A DNA stretch of 64,000 nt. Source: Branchiostoma floridae (lineage: Eukaryota > Chordata > Leptocardii > Amphioxiformes > Branchiostomatidae). The notes under the pieces were generated by a model, which was given only the letters and a program-made list of their open reading frames with translations, had not been told where the DNA came from and ran no database searches. The position numbers and the translations under genes were made by a program. Below, one piece after another: positions 12,405-23,600 of the stretch (positions are counted from its first letter, which is position 1; each line of letters starts with the position of its first letter). Location of the stretch: positions 19,900,356 to 19,964,355 of the forward strand of contig NC_049992.1 in the NCBI RefSeq assembly GCF_000003815.2, given 5' to 3'.

Positions 12405-13250
12405 TTTCCTTATACAGGTTTATCGATCGTTGTTTTCTTCCGTTGTTTTTCTTTTGTTGTTTTCCCTCTGTAACGTTGAGTGTAGTATTTGTAAAACCAC
12501 TTTTGTATAAAGAAAGTAGGGAAGATATGACGAAGATGCATATCACGTACGGGGACTATAGAAAATTTTGAGTGACATGGCTGAAATTCTTCGGATAACG
12601 AACTGCCAACAAAAGGTTAGGTTGTGGAAAACAAGTTACATATGGAAGTAACCTTTAATTGGAATTTTATTTGGTGGAATTGAAACATTAGTGTATTATG
12701 TGTTAGCTAAGATGAAAGTATTAGACACTATAATGAGAAAGTACAGACTGAAGGTTATGCGAATATTGTAATCGGCTAAGTTGTCCTACAGAGATATGAT
12801 TTTTGAATGTCTTACAGAGATATGATTGACAAAAAATCGCATTCATTATGAACAAATGACTTATTACACAGAATATTATACATTTACCTCATTCATTCTT
12901 AACTCAGACATTGGATCTTTTACTCAGATGATTTAAAGGTACACAATACATGAATAAGTAATTCCGAATTGTGGACTGTTTTGTAAAATAACAATTGCTT
13001 TTTGATGAGCGCGGAACTTAATCGTACGATATTAAGTAGCATACATTTTACTTAAGGTACTAAAACTAGTATCTATTGGAAAGTAACACCCCATTTGGAG
13101 CTATGGACCCATCTCGTTTAAATGCAAAAGGAAATGCCACTATAAAACAAATAACATAAAAAGACATAGATATATTAACAAATACCAGCCTAGGCACCTT
13201 CGAATTCGCCATGGACGTTGAAAAGGTCGAGCCACGATTGCTTTCTTTTG
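12405..13250. other. Region upstream of the TMEM45-like gene
   Basis: AT-rich with no coding exon. An acceptor-like 'tttcttttgattgcag' ends at 13257, seven bases before the start codon of the next gene. A non-coding 5' leader exon therefore probably lies somewhere in this stretch, but I cannot place it. Confidence 0.4.
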
Positions 13251-13263
13251 ATTGCAGACATCA

Positions 13264-13944
13264 ATGGGGGATTTTATAGGCCATGCTGTTCCGGGCACCA
13301 TTCTGCTATTGTTTGGCCTGTGGTGGTCCATCAAATACTCCGTCAGGTGGGCCAGTCGGGTAAGGGGCCGTGAGACGAGCTCAGCTGCAGCGCGCTGTAA
13401 CTGTGGTCCAAGTCGTTTCCTGAAGAGGCTTCCTGTAGAAGGACTGTGCAAAACTATACTCGGAACATCAGGTACCAGAAACATTTCATGAATGGTTGTC
13501 ATTCTGTCTGTTGTATGCATAAAAAACATCATTTAGTTCGTACCATACCGTACATAAGCGAGTATGACTATGCATGTATGTGTAATAAAAAAACTATGTA
13601 TATCGTACATAAAGCTTACACAAAACGATTGCGAATAAGATCAGCAAGGTGCATACCACTACGTATGGAAATGTGTTGATACCCAAATCGTACAATGTAA
13701 GAATACTCACAGTAGTTCCTTGGGTTCCGTATTTATTAACAACATACTTCTAGATAAATACATTTCATATAATGAGGCCGGAATCCAAAGATAAACGTTT
13801 TTGGGGCCAGGAAAAAGAAGTCCATATCAATATTGAGACTGTGCTGAAATGTGGAAACAAACAAGCAAGGAAACAAACAAACAAACAAACAAAGAAACAG
13901 ACAGACAGACAGACAGACGGACAGACAGGCAGACAGACAGACAG

Positions 13945-13977
<33 letters not shown>

Positions 13978-15232
13978 ACAATTTTATTTGCGCCAGGCCG
14001 GCACTGAAAGGCTAAACCCAGCTGGCATGCGGATGGTGTAAACAAACAGATGTATTTTGTTTCAGGAATATTCTTGGAACAGCATGTCGGCAATTGGACG
14101 CTCATTGATCCCGTAACTTCAGAGTTCCACATGGTAGGTATCTGGCAACACACCACCATGGATCTGTTCCTCGTCCTGAACGGGTTCTGTGATGTTGTGA
14201 TTGCACTGGGAGCGCCTGTGCCCAGAGGAATAGACCACGTCTCCCTGTCGATGGCGTATGCAGTAGAAGGACTGTTGTTCTTCTATCACGTGCACGGCCG
14301 TACTTGCGTGGACGTCCGTCTCCACATGCTGCTGGTGCTGGCTGCGGGTTTGTGTGCTGCTGCGAGTGGGCTGGAGGCCTGGAAGTCTGACATCTTACTA
14401 CTGCCCATGTTGCGGACAGCATGTACTCTTCAACAGGGCACCTGGTTCTGGCAGGTCAGATATTGTTGTGCTTTGTACATGAAAGGAATCATAATTTTCT
14501 TTATTTTTCTTTTGTTTTCTTTTTGCATTGACGTAAGTACGAGATCTTGTGGCGTAACGACAGCATGTCTGGCGGCTCTGAACCTACAGGTCTCGAGTTC
14601 GAATCCTGTCCTGTCACAGAACTTGTGTTCTTGGTAATTGCACTTAACACAATTTCCCCACTTTACTCACGTAAAATGAGTATATAGTTTCGGGTATGGG
14701 CGTCCATCGGAGAAGACGTAAAATCGAGGCCCCACGTAATGTAGAGGTTGACGGTGATTCCGATTCAAAACCAAACCAAGCGTAAACCGGGTCAGGAGTG
14801 ACCGCACGCTAGCCAGCCTCCACATAATTCATCTTCGACCTTGTTCATGTTACAGAACTGACAGATTCTTTGAGGTTTTTCGGCTGTGCCCTCCTGATTC
14901 ACCAATAAGAAATGCGAAACAAGAGAGTTGAAAGAGCTTGCCATAATGTACTGTCTCAAGCTAAAGTATAGCATTTTTTATTATTATTTTTTTTTCAGAT
15001 CGCTTTCATCTTATATTCCCCCTTTCCTGGCCACGATTGGGACCTGGACAGCCATGAGAACATGATGTTTGTCTCCATGGCGTTCTGTTGGCACTTGCTG
15101 GGTGTCCTGCTCTTCATGTGTGTTGTGTACACAGTAGTCTATCACATCTACCGAGCCAAGGAGAAACAGTTAGGTACCGACATGGAGCTGGGACTGATGC
15201 AGACACACTCGGACTCCGATATGGACCAATAA
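13264..15232 (+). CDS. TMEM45: TMEM45 family (DUF716) membrane protein, complete
   Basis: Three coding exons: 13264-13471, 14066-14454 and 14999-15232 (TAA), with phases 1 and 0 and GT-AG borders, giving 276 aa. That matches the ~275 aa usual for TMEM45A/B. The protein opens MGDFIGHAVPGTILLLFG, a first membrane helix. Family signatures in the middle exon are QHTTMDLFL, EGLLFFYHVHGR and LQQGTWFWQ; the last exon has HENMMF..FCWHLLG, then a helix and an acidic tail ending SDSDMDQ. I infer about seven membrane spans. Vertebrate relatives are poorly understood multi-pass proteins of the secretory and endosomal system. An acceptor just before the ATG implies an upstream non-coding exon. Intron 1 carries a tetranucleotide repeat and intron 2 a SINE relic. 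Whether it is the TMEM45A or B orthologue cannot be decided here. Confidence 0.93.
13855..13978 (+). repeat. (CAAA)n then (CAGA)n in TMEM45 intron 1
   Basis: Tetranucleotide runs 'caaacaaacaaa' pass into 'cagacagacaga' with a few G interruptions. Purely intronic. Confidence 0.95.
14550..14765 (+). mobile_element. tRNA-derived SINE relic in TMEM45 intron 2
   Basis: The head contains 'tctcgagttcgaatcctgtc' (B-box-like). The body matches the other SINEs loosely: 'cacagaacttgtgttcttgg', 'actttactcacgtaaaatga', 'gtatatagtttcgg'. It is more diverged than the copies at 8219 and 30438. Confidence 0.7.
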
Positions 15233-15910
15233 CACATACCACCGGGTCAATGCTAACACCTGTCAACCTTGCAACTAGATAACTACTACTTTTACAAAGA
15301 GGGACCTTCCGATAACAAGTTCGACATATTCTAGAGGAGAATGAGGTAGGATTGCAGATTAGTCCACCAACCTCGCATAAGTATCTTTTACTTTTAGGAC
15401 CGCTTGTCGTATTTGACAATGTTATCCAACGTGAACATATGTCTGGATAGTTTGCAGATAGATAATGTCGGAAGTGTAATGTTTTTTTTTTGGTTCGTGC
15501 TAATTTGTTTTGACGATTGGCCGCATACAAGTTCGATAGCTGTTCCGTCATATTTGCTGATATTTACTTATACTGTTGTACTTTTGGTTTTTAAATTCCG
15601 TTGAACATCTCCATATACAAGATGATATTCTTTACATACATATAAGAAATGACATCAGCGAATAGGTAGCTGAATGCAAAGTGTATATCATATAGGCAGA
15701 TTTATACATCATTATCACATCAGGAAACCATAAGCATAGTGTAACTTACATTTGCCACTTGTGCCAACTAACATGTTATCAAACATATGACATTATGCAA
15801 AGTCAACATATTTTCTGTTGTAACATTAATGCTGGTCACCTTTCTAGTTTCTACCAACGACTGTCAATGACTTGATTCTTTAGTTTGGTATATCTTTGTA
15901 ATCAAGAGTG

Positions 15911-15916
15911 AATAAA
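15911..15916 (+). terminator. Candidate poly(A) signal for the TMEM45-like gene
   Basis: AATAAA about 680 bases after the stop codon, in AT-rich sequence with no competing gene on this strand. It would imply a 3' UTR of roughly 0.7 kb. No transcript evidence is available. Confidence 0.4.
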
Positions 15917-15934
15917 GTAACAATGCTATGGGGA

Positions 15935-16900
15935 CTTTTTTGTGCACGAAATATGGTTTCCACATGGCATGTACTTAAAGTTGTATATATGGACTATAAT
16001 ATTGAATAATAGAATTAATAAAAAAAAGATAAACAGATATTCATACGATTAAAATGCTAATAAATCAGTTGATTTGAATACACTCTCTGTCTCTGTGGTA
16101 AATGGTTGTGTCAATAGAGTCTTTTTAAAGACAACAAACTCAGAGCGATCGCGACTTGCGTTAAGCATGCGATCGGCGTCAACTGGATCCGTCGCAGATA
16201 CTATCGTCCTCGGCACTGCATGGATGCACGACTATTTTCAACTAGGGATGCGCAATGCACACACATGTAAAACGCACCTTACACGCAATGGCTGCCTACG
16301 TACCCACAATAGATACACCAAATTCGTCATATATTCGCTAATTGTGCGTTACAAATAAGCAAAACAATTGAAACAAGAAATTCTTAAAAAAAAAAAAAAA
16401 AACTGGCAACGCAGCTTGAAGTGATGCTGTTACAAATTGCATACGTCTGACCGGGTCGCTGTACAACCGCCCCCCTCCCCCTTATAACGTTAGCTAGGCT
16501 GCTATGGTAACGGCAGAATCTTTCTAACTTCTCCTTCGTTGCGAGACAACTTATAGCTATAGTATTGTCCTAGGTATTTCATCCGTCAAAACAAAAACAT
16601 TGCAACTTCTCGGATGCCGTTTAGATTGTATTGAAAGCAAATGGATTGTAAAATTACTCATCATCTATTAAAGTTAGATCCTAACTCGATCTAATCATGC
16701 CAACCGTACAGAGGTTAACAAAAAATGTCAATAATATCTAATCATCTGATTATGTCAACCAAGTATCCTAGTAACGAGTATCCATCACTCTACTACTAAC
16801 ACATCAACCCTCAAAGCACATAGTGATCTCTTTCTTGAGTTTTGTCTGTGTATGAATGAAGACAGCATTCAATATTGACTGGTAAAATTAACCTCACCTT
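15935..16900. other. Intergenic, no supported gene
   Basis: A 94-codon open frame at 16074-16358 has a short GC-richer stretch ('gcgatcgcgacttgcg') but no start context, splice sites or recognisable family. I leave it uncalled. Confidence 0.4.
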
Positions 16901-16904
16901 CTTG

Positions 16905-17130
16905 TTATGACTGAGAGAATGTTAGTTGTGTCAGGAACGCCGACAGTTTCCGATCGAGGTAAGATTAGTGAATTCTCTCCCATCCCGGCTGGAGCGGTGT
17001 GGCGACACAAGGTCAGTGACTGCACATACAATAACAGTAGCTAATGTTTAAGCACTGTACTGACCTTGCAGGGATGACCTGAGATAAGGGAAGGGTAAAA
17101 TAGCCTATTTATCAACAATCTCGCAATATG
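16905..17130 (+). repeat. Conserved intergenic repeat, copy A (+)
   Basis: Core 'gatcgaggtaagattagtga' then 'cccggctggagcgg', 'gacacaaggtcagtgac' and 'tatcaacaatctcg'. Matching blocks occur in reverse orientation at about 42.8-43.1 kb and 55.7-56.1 kb. In this copy the frame that is open in the 56-kb copy is stopped (after NNSS) and the ATG is ATT. Confidence 0.8.
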
Positions 17131-17383
17131 TAGTCAAATGAGTGTCACAGAGTTCCAGCATTACCTCCTCAACTATCCACACTGATAGTCTTCTAAACAT
17201 TGTACGCATACCAAAAGTACAGACAAGTACATTGTCTCTCTGCGACACACCACATATGAGTCTTTGTCTCTAATGAATAACACTTGCTACTGGAGTAGGA
17301 TGTCTTTTTAAGATCGAAGAGATATGCCTGTTGCTAAAGGGAGAACACGCACAAACATACACGACGTTATACAAATACAACAT

Positions 17384-17622
17384 AGACATACATATGCATT
17401 TAAACACACAGACACAAAGGCACAGAAACACACAGACACAGACACACACACACAAATACAGCACCTACACATTCAAACACACACACACACACAGACATAT
17501 TCACAAACACACACACACACACACACCGCAAATACAGCTACCTACACATTCAAACACACACACACATTCACAAAGACACAAACACATACACACACACACA
17601 CACACACACACGAAAGCACGCA
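17384..17622 (+). repeat. (CA)n-rich tract
   Basis: Interrupted CA/CACAAA repeats over about 240 bases; long Thr/His open frames are artefacts. Confidence 0.95.
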
Positions 17623-17973
17623 CAGAGAGAGATAACAACCAGACGTAGGTATTCAAACGCACACAGGATCATTTTCAAACATTTTGAGATGTCCTTTAAT
17701 TTCGTTAAACAACCCAACCACGAGCACTACTGATACGCCCCAAGTACCTCAATGATGACACAACAGACTCTAGTTGTGTTTACATAAAACAGTCATGTAT
17801 TTTTAATGTGGAACTCCTGTTTATTGTCAATAAAAGCATCCTACTGTTAACAATCATGGGTATACCATTCCCAACTTTTGAACGATTTTGAAGAACTGTA
17901 TTTATGTGAAACGTCTAACTATAAAAAAACAATAAAACATGTTAATACTAGTATATCGAATTCTTTAAGATTC

Positions 17974-18019
17974 CGTACTGAGCGTTAAGTAGACCTCGGT
18001 CTACTTAACGCTCAGTACG
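17974..18019. repeat. Perfect 46-base palindrome
   Basis: Two 22-base arms, 17974-17995 and 17998-18019, are exact reverse complements separated only by 'tc'. The left arm begins 'cgtactgagcgttaag'. The arms could extrude a nearly loopless cruciform. It lies between the TMEM45-like and PTCHD-like genes. Confidence 0.95.
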
Positions 18020-18534
18020 CACACCCCTGCCCCGATAAGTGGTCTCGTCCGAACAGGAAGTTGCAGGATAAGTGCAGTGACTAGAACCGTAACATTTGAC
18101 AGATTATCGCTGTCTTTTGCCTTCTTATGTTTACAGCATCCATGCTTTTTTTGTCTTCTAAGTTGCTTCAATACGAAGGTAAGTGTTGTACTTTTAGAAG
18201 ACGCTACTAAGCTACTAATGGCGGTATTCCTAACTTACGCACCGGCTGTTTCATTGGTACCCTGACACTGCTCTGCAACTTTAACCCTGTTAGACCAGAC
18301 TTGTGTGTATTATCGGGGGTGGGGGTCGGGTTGGTGCAAAGGGTGTTCTTTTGTGGCAAATTTCTACATCATATACTTATCGCATGACCATGAAATATTC
18401 ATACAACAAGTTGCGTACAATTACATTGTTCGGACGTGTCTGTGCTAATTTTTGCTGAAAATTGGTACGCGGAATTTAGGATGTGTATACGATGTTTCAA
18501 AATTTTATAAGCTAGGAGGGATAGGCTCAAGCGT

Positions 18535-18760
18535 GAGATATTCCAGTAGACATTCTGATAGGTAACTTTGTGTTTTGGACAACGTCCGTAAATCACTAAA
18601 TGCACCATGTATCTGCTTGAAGATTAAAGGAAGATAACTAGAGCTACCTGTCGGGGCCCTGTGAGAGGTTTCACCCAGTGGCACTCCAGTTATTTGCCCG
18701 ATAGCGAGTGGGTGAGCGCTTGAGCGGAAGGGAATTTCTGTGAAAGAGCAGACCTCAGTG
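18535..18760 (+). repeat. Dispersed repeat, copy 2 (see 12185)
   Basis: Same block order as copy 1, including 'catgtatctgcttgaagatt' and 'gagcgcttgagcggaaggga'. It directly precedes the TTAA-bounded element at 18801. Confidence 0.75.
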
Positions 18761-18800
18761 TTGTCTTTCACAGATGAAGACATTTCCAGAGTAGGAATTT

Positions 18801-19120
18801 TTAAATCCTCAAACCACCGTATGGGGTCAAAACTGACCCAGGCGTATATCAGCAGGTGCTATTGTGACATTTCTGGTCAACAACAAAAAATCCTCTAAAA
18901 CACTAGTACTCTTCATACACTTTTACCAAAATTTGCTAATTGTTGATTATGGTATCCTAGACAGTTTATGCATGGTCCAGTGGGCTGAAAACTGACCCAA
19001 GCAAAATGTGCATCTTTTTAAACAAACTTTTTAGACCAACACCTAAACTACTTACCGTATGACCACCAAAGAATCAGACAAAAAACAAATCGAAAAAAGC
19101 TACGGTGGTTTGAGGGTTAA
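18801..19120. mobile_element. piggyBac-type MITE (TTAA-bounded)
   Basis: TTAA at 18801-18804 and 19117-19120. The right end read inward is TTAA-CCCTCAAACCACCGTA and the left is TTAA-ATCCTCAAACCACCGTA, so the terminal inverted repeats match with one extra base. A subterminal 'gggtcaaaactgaccca' resembles the palindromes in the element at 52162. There is no transposase; it is about 320 bases long. Confidence 0.75.
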
Positions 19121-19124
19121 GGCC

Positions 19125-19925
19125 CTGGTAACGTAAAACGTACGCTTTATCAGGCGGGCGATTCTATATATCCGGTACTAACGTGGTAACAATGCCGTAC
19201 ATCGTATGTATGGGTATAATTAGGTAGAAAAATATATCATTATAACGTTGTGGTCACAAACATCGTAGGCTAATGTATGATTGGGGATTATGAGACTACC
19301 TGCGCCAGTCACAGCATATCGTATGCTAATCGCAAATAGAATTAGCGCGGGCACGTTTGACGATGAAAAATAGAGCATATTAAATGGATTTAGAACATAG
19401 TAAAAAAATCCCCTATCGACGTAAGATATTTGTTTCAATCTAAGCAGGCGTCACTTTGGCTATTTCTTTGAAAGATGGCACGAAAGCTTCTTAAATATCC
19501 ACTATGTTCTGAGGGCTTTTGTTTTCCTTAACGTTGTCAATGTTGTGAAAACTCACGCGCACGTAATGCTTACAACTGTTTGATGGCTATCTACGTGGGA
19601 AATTGCATTTAAATCGTGTTTTTTTTAATAATTAGATCAGGTCTCACCCCTGGCCTGTGTCAGTTTGCCAAGCGGGCAGTTTGCAGACGGCTCCCCGAAA
19701 TATGTTTTTCACTAATAGGATGACATTGCAGCCTGGTTCGGCTGTTTTACAGCTAGGTCTACATTTGGTCAGTTAAAGAAGAAGAAAAGCGTTCAGGTGG
19801 CTATTCACACATGGACAATCGTATGACCTTGGAGAATTATTGGTGGCTGATTTTATCGATAATTTAGCCATGTAGGTTAATGGCTAATACCGTCCTTGAC
19901 TGGCGTTCACCACATATCAGGGAAT
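19125..19925. other. Intergenic, nothing recognised
   Basis: AT-rich. No exon or clear repeat was seen. Confidence 0.4.
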
Positions 19926-19944
19926 GTTTTGGAAGTATACGCAA

Positions 19945-20226
19945 GTTGGTCTAATTGTCTATGGAAGATTATTTGTTTCTTGTTTCAATCACATTTTGAA
20001 GGACACACACCACACATGTCTTTCCAGTTTCTCTGGATATACAGCAACAAACAAACGAGCAAACAAACAAATGAATAATGTAAACGGTCTAATTGTCCAT
20101 GGAAGATTATTTGTTACTTGTTTCAATCACATTTTGAAGGTCACACAACACACATGTCTCTCCTGTTTCGCTGGATATACAGCAACAAACAAACAAACAA
20201 ACAAACAAACAAACAAACAAATAATG
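19945..20226 (+). repeat. Two-copy tandem duplication of ~140 bases
   Basis: A unit starting 'ggtctaattgtc.atggaag' and ending in a (CAAA)n run plus 'taatgtaaac' occurs twice head to tail (about 19948-20088 and 20087-20228). The copies differ by a few substitutions and by CAAA number. Confidence 0.85.
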
Positions 20227-20575
20227 TAAACGACATCATGTCAGTTGTCTGTTTTGCCCACACCCTCTATTTTCACCCTACGCACATGTATAGGACTGTT
20301 TCCAAGTAGATAAAATGTTGTTGGTACGTTTTTCATTATGTTTTTTTTTTAAATTACGGTCCTGGAAGAGATACAAACTGCTCATTTTCGAAGAATCAAT
20401 CGTTGCCAAAGCATTGCTCTTTGTAAAATTTCTATTCCTCTGTCTACGCACTAGTATATCTTACTTTTCGATTTGGATTTTCTATCAATTAAATACCATC
20501 ATACTCTTGCTACAGTAGTCACCAGTACTTGTCACCGGGATTACTTGCTACGATCTGCCTGGACAGTAGAGAGAA

Positions 20576-20682
20576 ATGGGCACCAAATCAGACGATCCAC
20601 ACGACCACAGTGGCCAGGGGCCGGGCTGTATGAAGAGATGCAGTAACGTGTTGGTGTTGGCACTAGAAAGTTTCTTCTACAG
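20576..20682 (+). CDS. PTCHD3: PTCHD3-like exon 1 (start codon exon)
   Basis: ATG in context 'gagaaatgggc' opens MGTKSDDPHDHSGQ..., followed by a family-like lead-in ..LALESFFYR. The exon ends 'tac ag' before 'gtcagg'. Joining to 'a ctg ggt aag' at 21376 restores Arg and gives FFYRLGKLVSGHPW, the pattern expected before helix 1 in this family. The phase fit plus the family pattern is why I choose this start; the exon is too short to stand out by length alone. Confidence 0.85.
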
Positions 20683-23600
20683 GTCAGGCAGTTTTCAAAG
20701 CCACAATAACCAAATATGAACTTGTCAATGCTCGTCGGATACAAATTAGAAAAAAAATGACGAGACCAAGACATCTATCAACAATCTTTTCTCAGATGTG
20801 TTTCGTTGCATTCCATGCGTCAATTGCTTCTATGATATGTACCCCAAAAAAGTAACCCGCAATTTCAAAGAATAAATTTCTGAATTCCAGGTATAACTTT
20901 ACAGGCAGGATGAGATCTAATATTTGTATCATTTGTAAAATTTGATTTTAACACGGTGAAATAGATATTAATCGTGAAAAGTGTATATTTGTTTACTGAT
21001 AAGAATTCAAGGAGAATTTGGCCACTTTGCGTTGAGTTTTAACGGCCACGAAAAGATTTAAATTGCGGCACGTATTAGGTGTGTGTCCTTATAGCCCCAA
21101 CATTCCACTAGGATGGCGCTCTCGCCGCGCTCTCGCTGCCACCTAAAATTTGATGTATTGATCAACGAATTGTGTTGTCTTCTCGGTCACACGTTTACGT
21201 TTCGTATGATGTACCAAGTGTAAAAGGGAAGGTTACAATATCCTATTTAGGTCGCAGTGAGAGCGCAGCCCGGTCGCAGTCTAGTGGAAAGGGGGTCTTG
21301 GTGTTTTACATGTTTATTGGCTAAGGCATGCTAGACTATTGACACTGATAATTCCTTTGAACTTCTTGCCGCCAGACTGGGTAAGCTGGTGTCCGGCCAT
21401 CCATGGCTGACCATCCTGCTGACCCTGCTCCTTGGTGGTTCCTTATCTGCCGGGATGGTCAAGTTCTACGAGGAAAGGCGCGAAGAAAAACTGTGGACCC
21501 CTTATGGCTCTCGGGTTATTGAGCACCAGAACTGGATCAACGAGAACTTCCCCGCGCAGTTCCGCTTCCAGAACCTGCTGATTGAGGCCGACAACGTTCT
21601 ACAGCCTTCGGTGCTGCGAGCTGTAAGACTATTTTTGTCAACTGCATTTTTTACTAGTACATTCTTTCCATCTTTTAACTCACTGTATAACTCTTGTTCC
21701 ATGATTAGTATTACAATACTAGTAGTGTAGGCTGCCATATGATATTGTTTTTTTTAGAGGCAAAGGTACACTCCCACTGCACTTGCGTCAAGCTTGCGTC
21801 TCTGCGGGGTTCGAGAAATACGAATTTCAGAGATAAAGAACGGATTTTCTTACTTTTTGTGTATTTCGTTATCTCCTCATTCATACTTTTACGTATTACG
21901 CAATATATAAATTTTACAATATCAGTGAAAAACAAAACAAAAAAGTGACGTAATACTATGAGAGTACTCCTTGTTTGGTCCAGACCATTTTGTTTATAAA
22001 GTGAGGCTCTTTATATATATATGCAATAACATGTTTCTGCTGTGCCTAGCTGTCTACAATGGATAGGCGATACTTCTGTTTTACAGCTCTATGATGGCCG
22101 TTACTATACATGACAAAATCAAGACGGCATAGTACTTAATGATATCACTTTCTGCACTTTTTTTTTCATCAGATGCTTGCATTAGACTCAGCAGTTAAGA
22201 ACGTGTCAACGGATGCAGCAAACTGGACATCCATATGTTACCGGTAAGACAAATCTCCATACTTTTAATTTGCAAAATTAAAACTATGAGGAATGAAAAA
22301 TAACGTGTTTATAATTGCAAATTTTACAAGCAGAATAGAACACATTGTGCTTTCTAGGTACGCTTTATCGATATGCAGTTTCACGGTTAATACGATTGAT
22401 CGCGTAAAGCAGTGGTTGCATACACGATCACAAAGAGTAAACAAGATGAGATGTGTTTTGAAAACAAAATAAAAACCGATGGGTCCAAGAAAGCTATTCG
22501 GGTGAAAGCCCTCTTCCCGAGACTCAAAGCCAATTTAAGAAGCACGTAGCATGTTCCGACAAATAAAGGTCTCATTGGTGAACTTAATTCTTCCCATAGA
22601 CCTTTTATTTATTTATTTCCCATAGACCTCTAAGTTATAATACGTGTTTACATGGGCGTGTTCAAGCTACATGAGTTATCAGCATATGATTCGTTCTGTT
22701 ATGAGCACATTTACACTATATCATGGGGAGAAAATGCCAATGACCAGAATCTATACGTGTGATGAGAATCTATCTGTCTGAACAAACTAATTATCATAGC
22801 AAAACATAAGGTGCCTCTTTATTTTAACCGTATATATAATAACCATGAAACGATCTAGACACTAGAACTACAGAGAATGCCCATAAACATAGACTTTCGG
22901 ACTCGATGAATTCAATAATTTAATCTGCACTGATGAACATCACTTTGCGTTCAATTTACAGGATTGGTCATCAATGCTGGTCTAGTAGTCTACTGGAGTT
23001 GTGGAGTTTCAATGAGAATGTCATCAACAGCCTGTCACAGCAGGACATCCTGGACAAAATCAACACAAACAACCTCATAAGGCATGCCTGAAGTCGATAG
23101 ATGACAACAATGCTAATCTATCGTTCTATATGCAGTAATCCATGTTGTCATTGGCTTTTCCATTTCTTCTGTTTGAATTATCTATTTCATTAGGAGGCAA
23201 ATTTAATCTCTCTCTATATATTTATTCCCTCTAGCCCCCTGACATTCCGGCCGTACGATGTTGAGGCCGTGTTGGGAGAAATCCACCGGGACTCTGATGG
23301 TAAGATTTCTGGCGCCAAGGCCACCACAATGCTGTATGCTGTAAAGGACCAGACCATCGAACGACAGGGAGAAAGGGTGAGTTAATATATTTACGGTGTA
23401 TGATAATGGTAGAAAATACAATATCTGTATAGCCTATTCTCTCTATATCTCTTAGAGATAGATTGCAAATCCCTTTCAACTATCTAAATTCTATATTACC
23501 AAGAAACATTAATACTGTACAACTTTCGTAGATAGGACACCTTTTAATATGAGCGAACACTAATAGCATTATGTATTTTAAATAGTTAATACTGATATTA

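Noticed and set aside
16074-16358. 94-codon open frame
   Set aside because: No splice or start context, no recognisable family and a repeat-like GC patch; not enough to call a gene.
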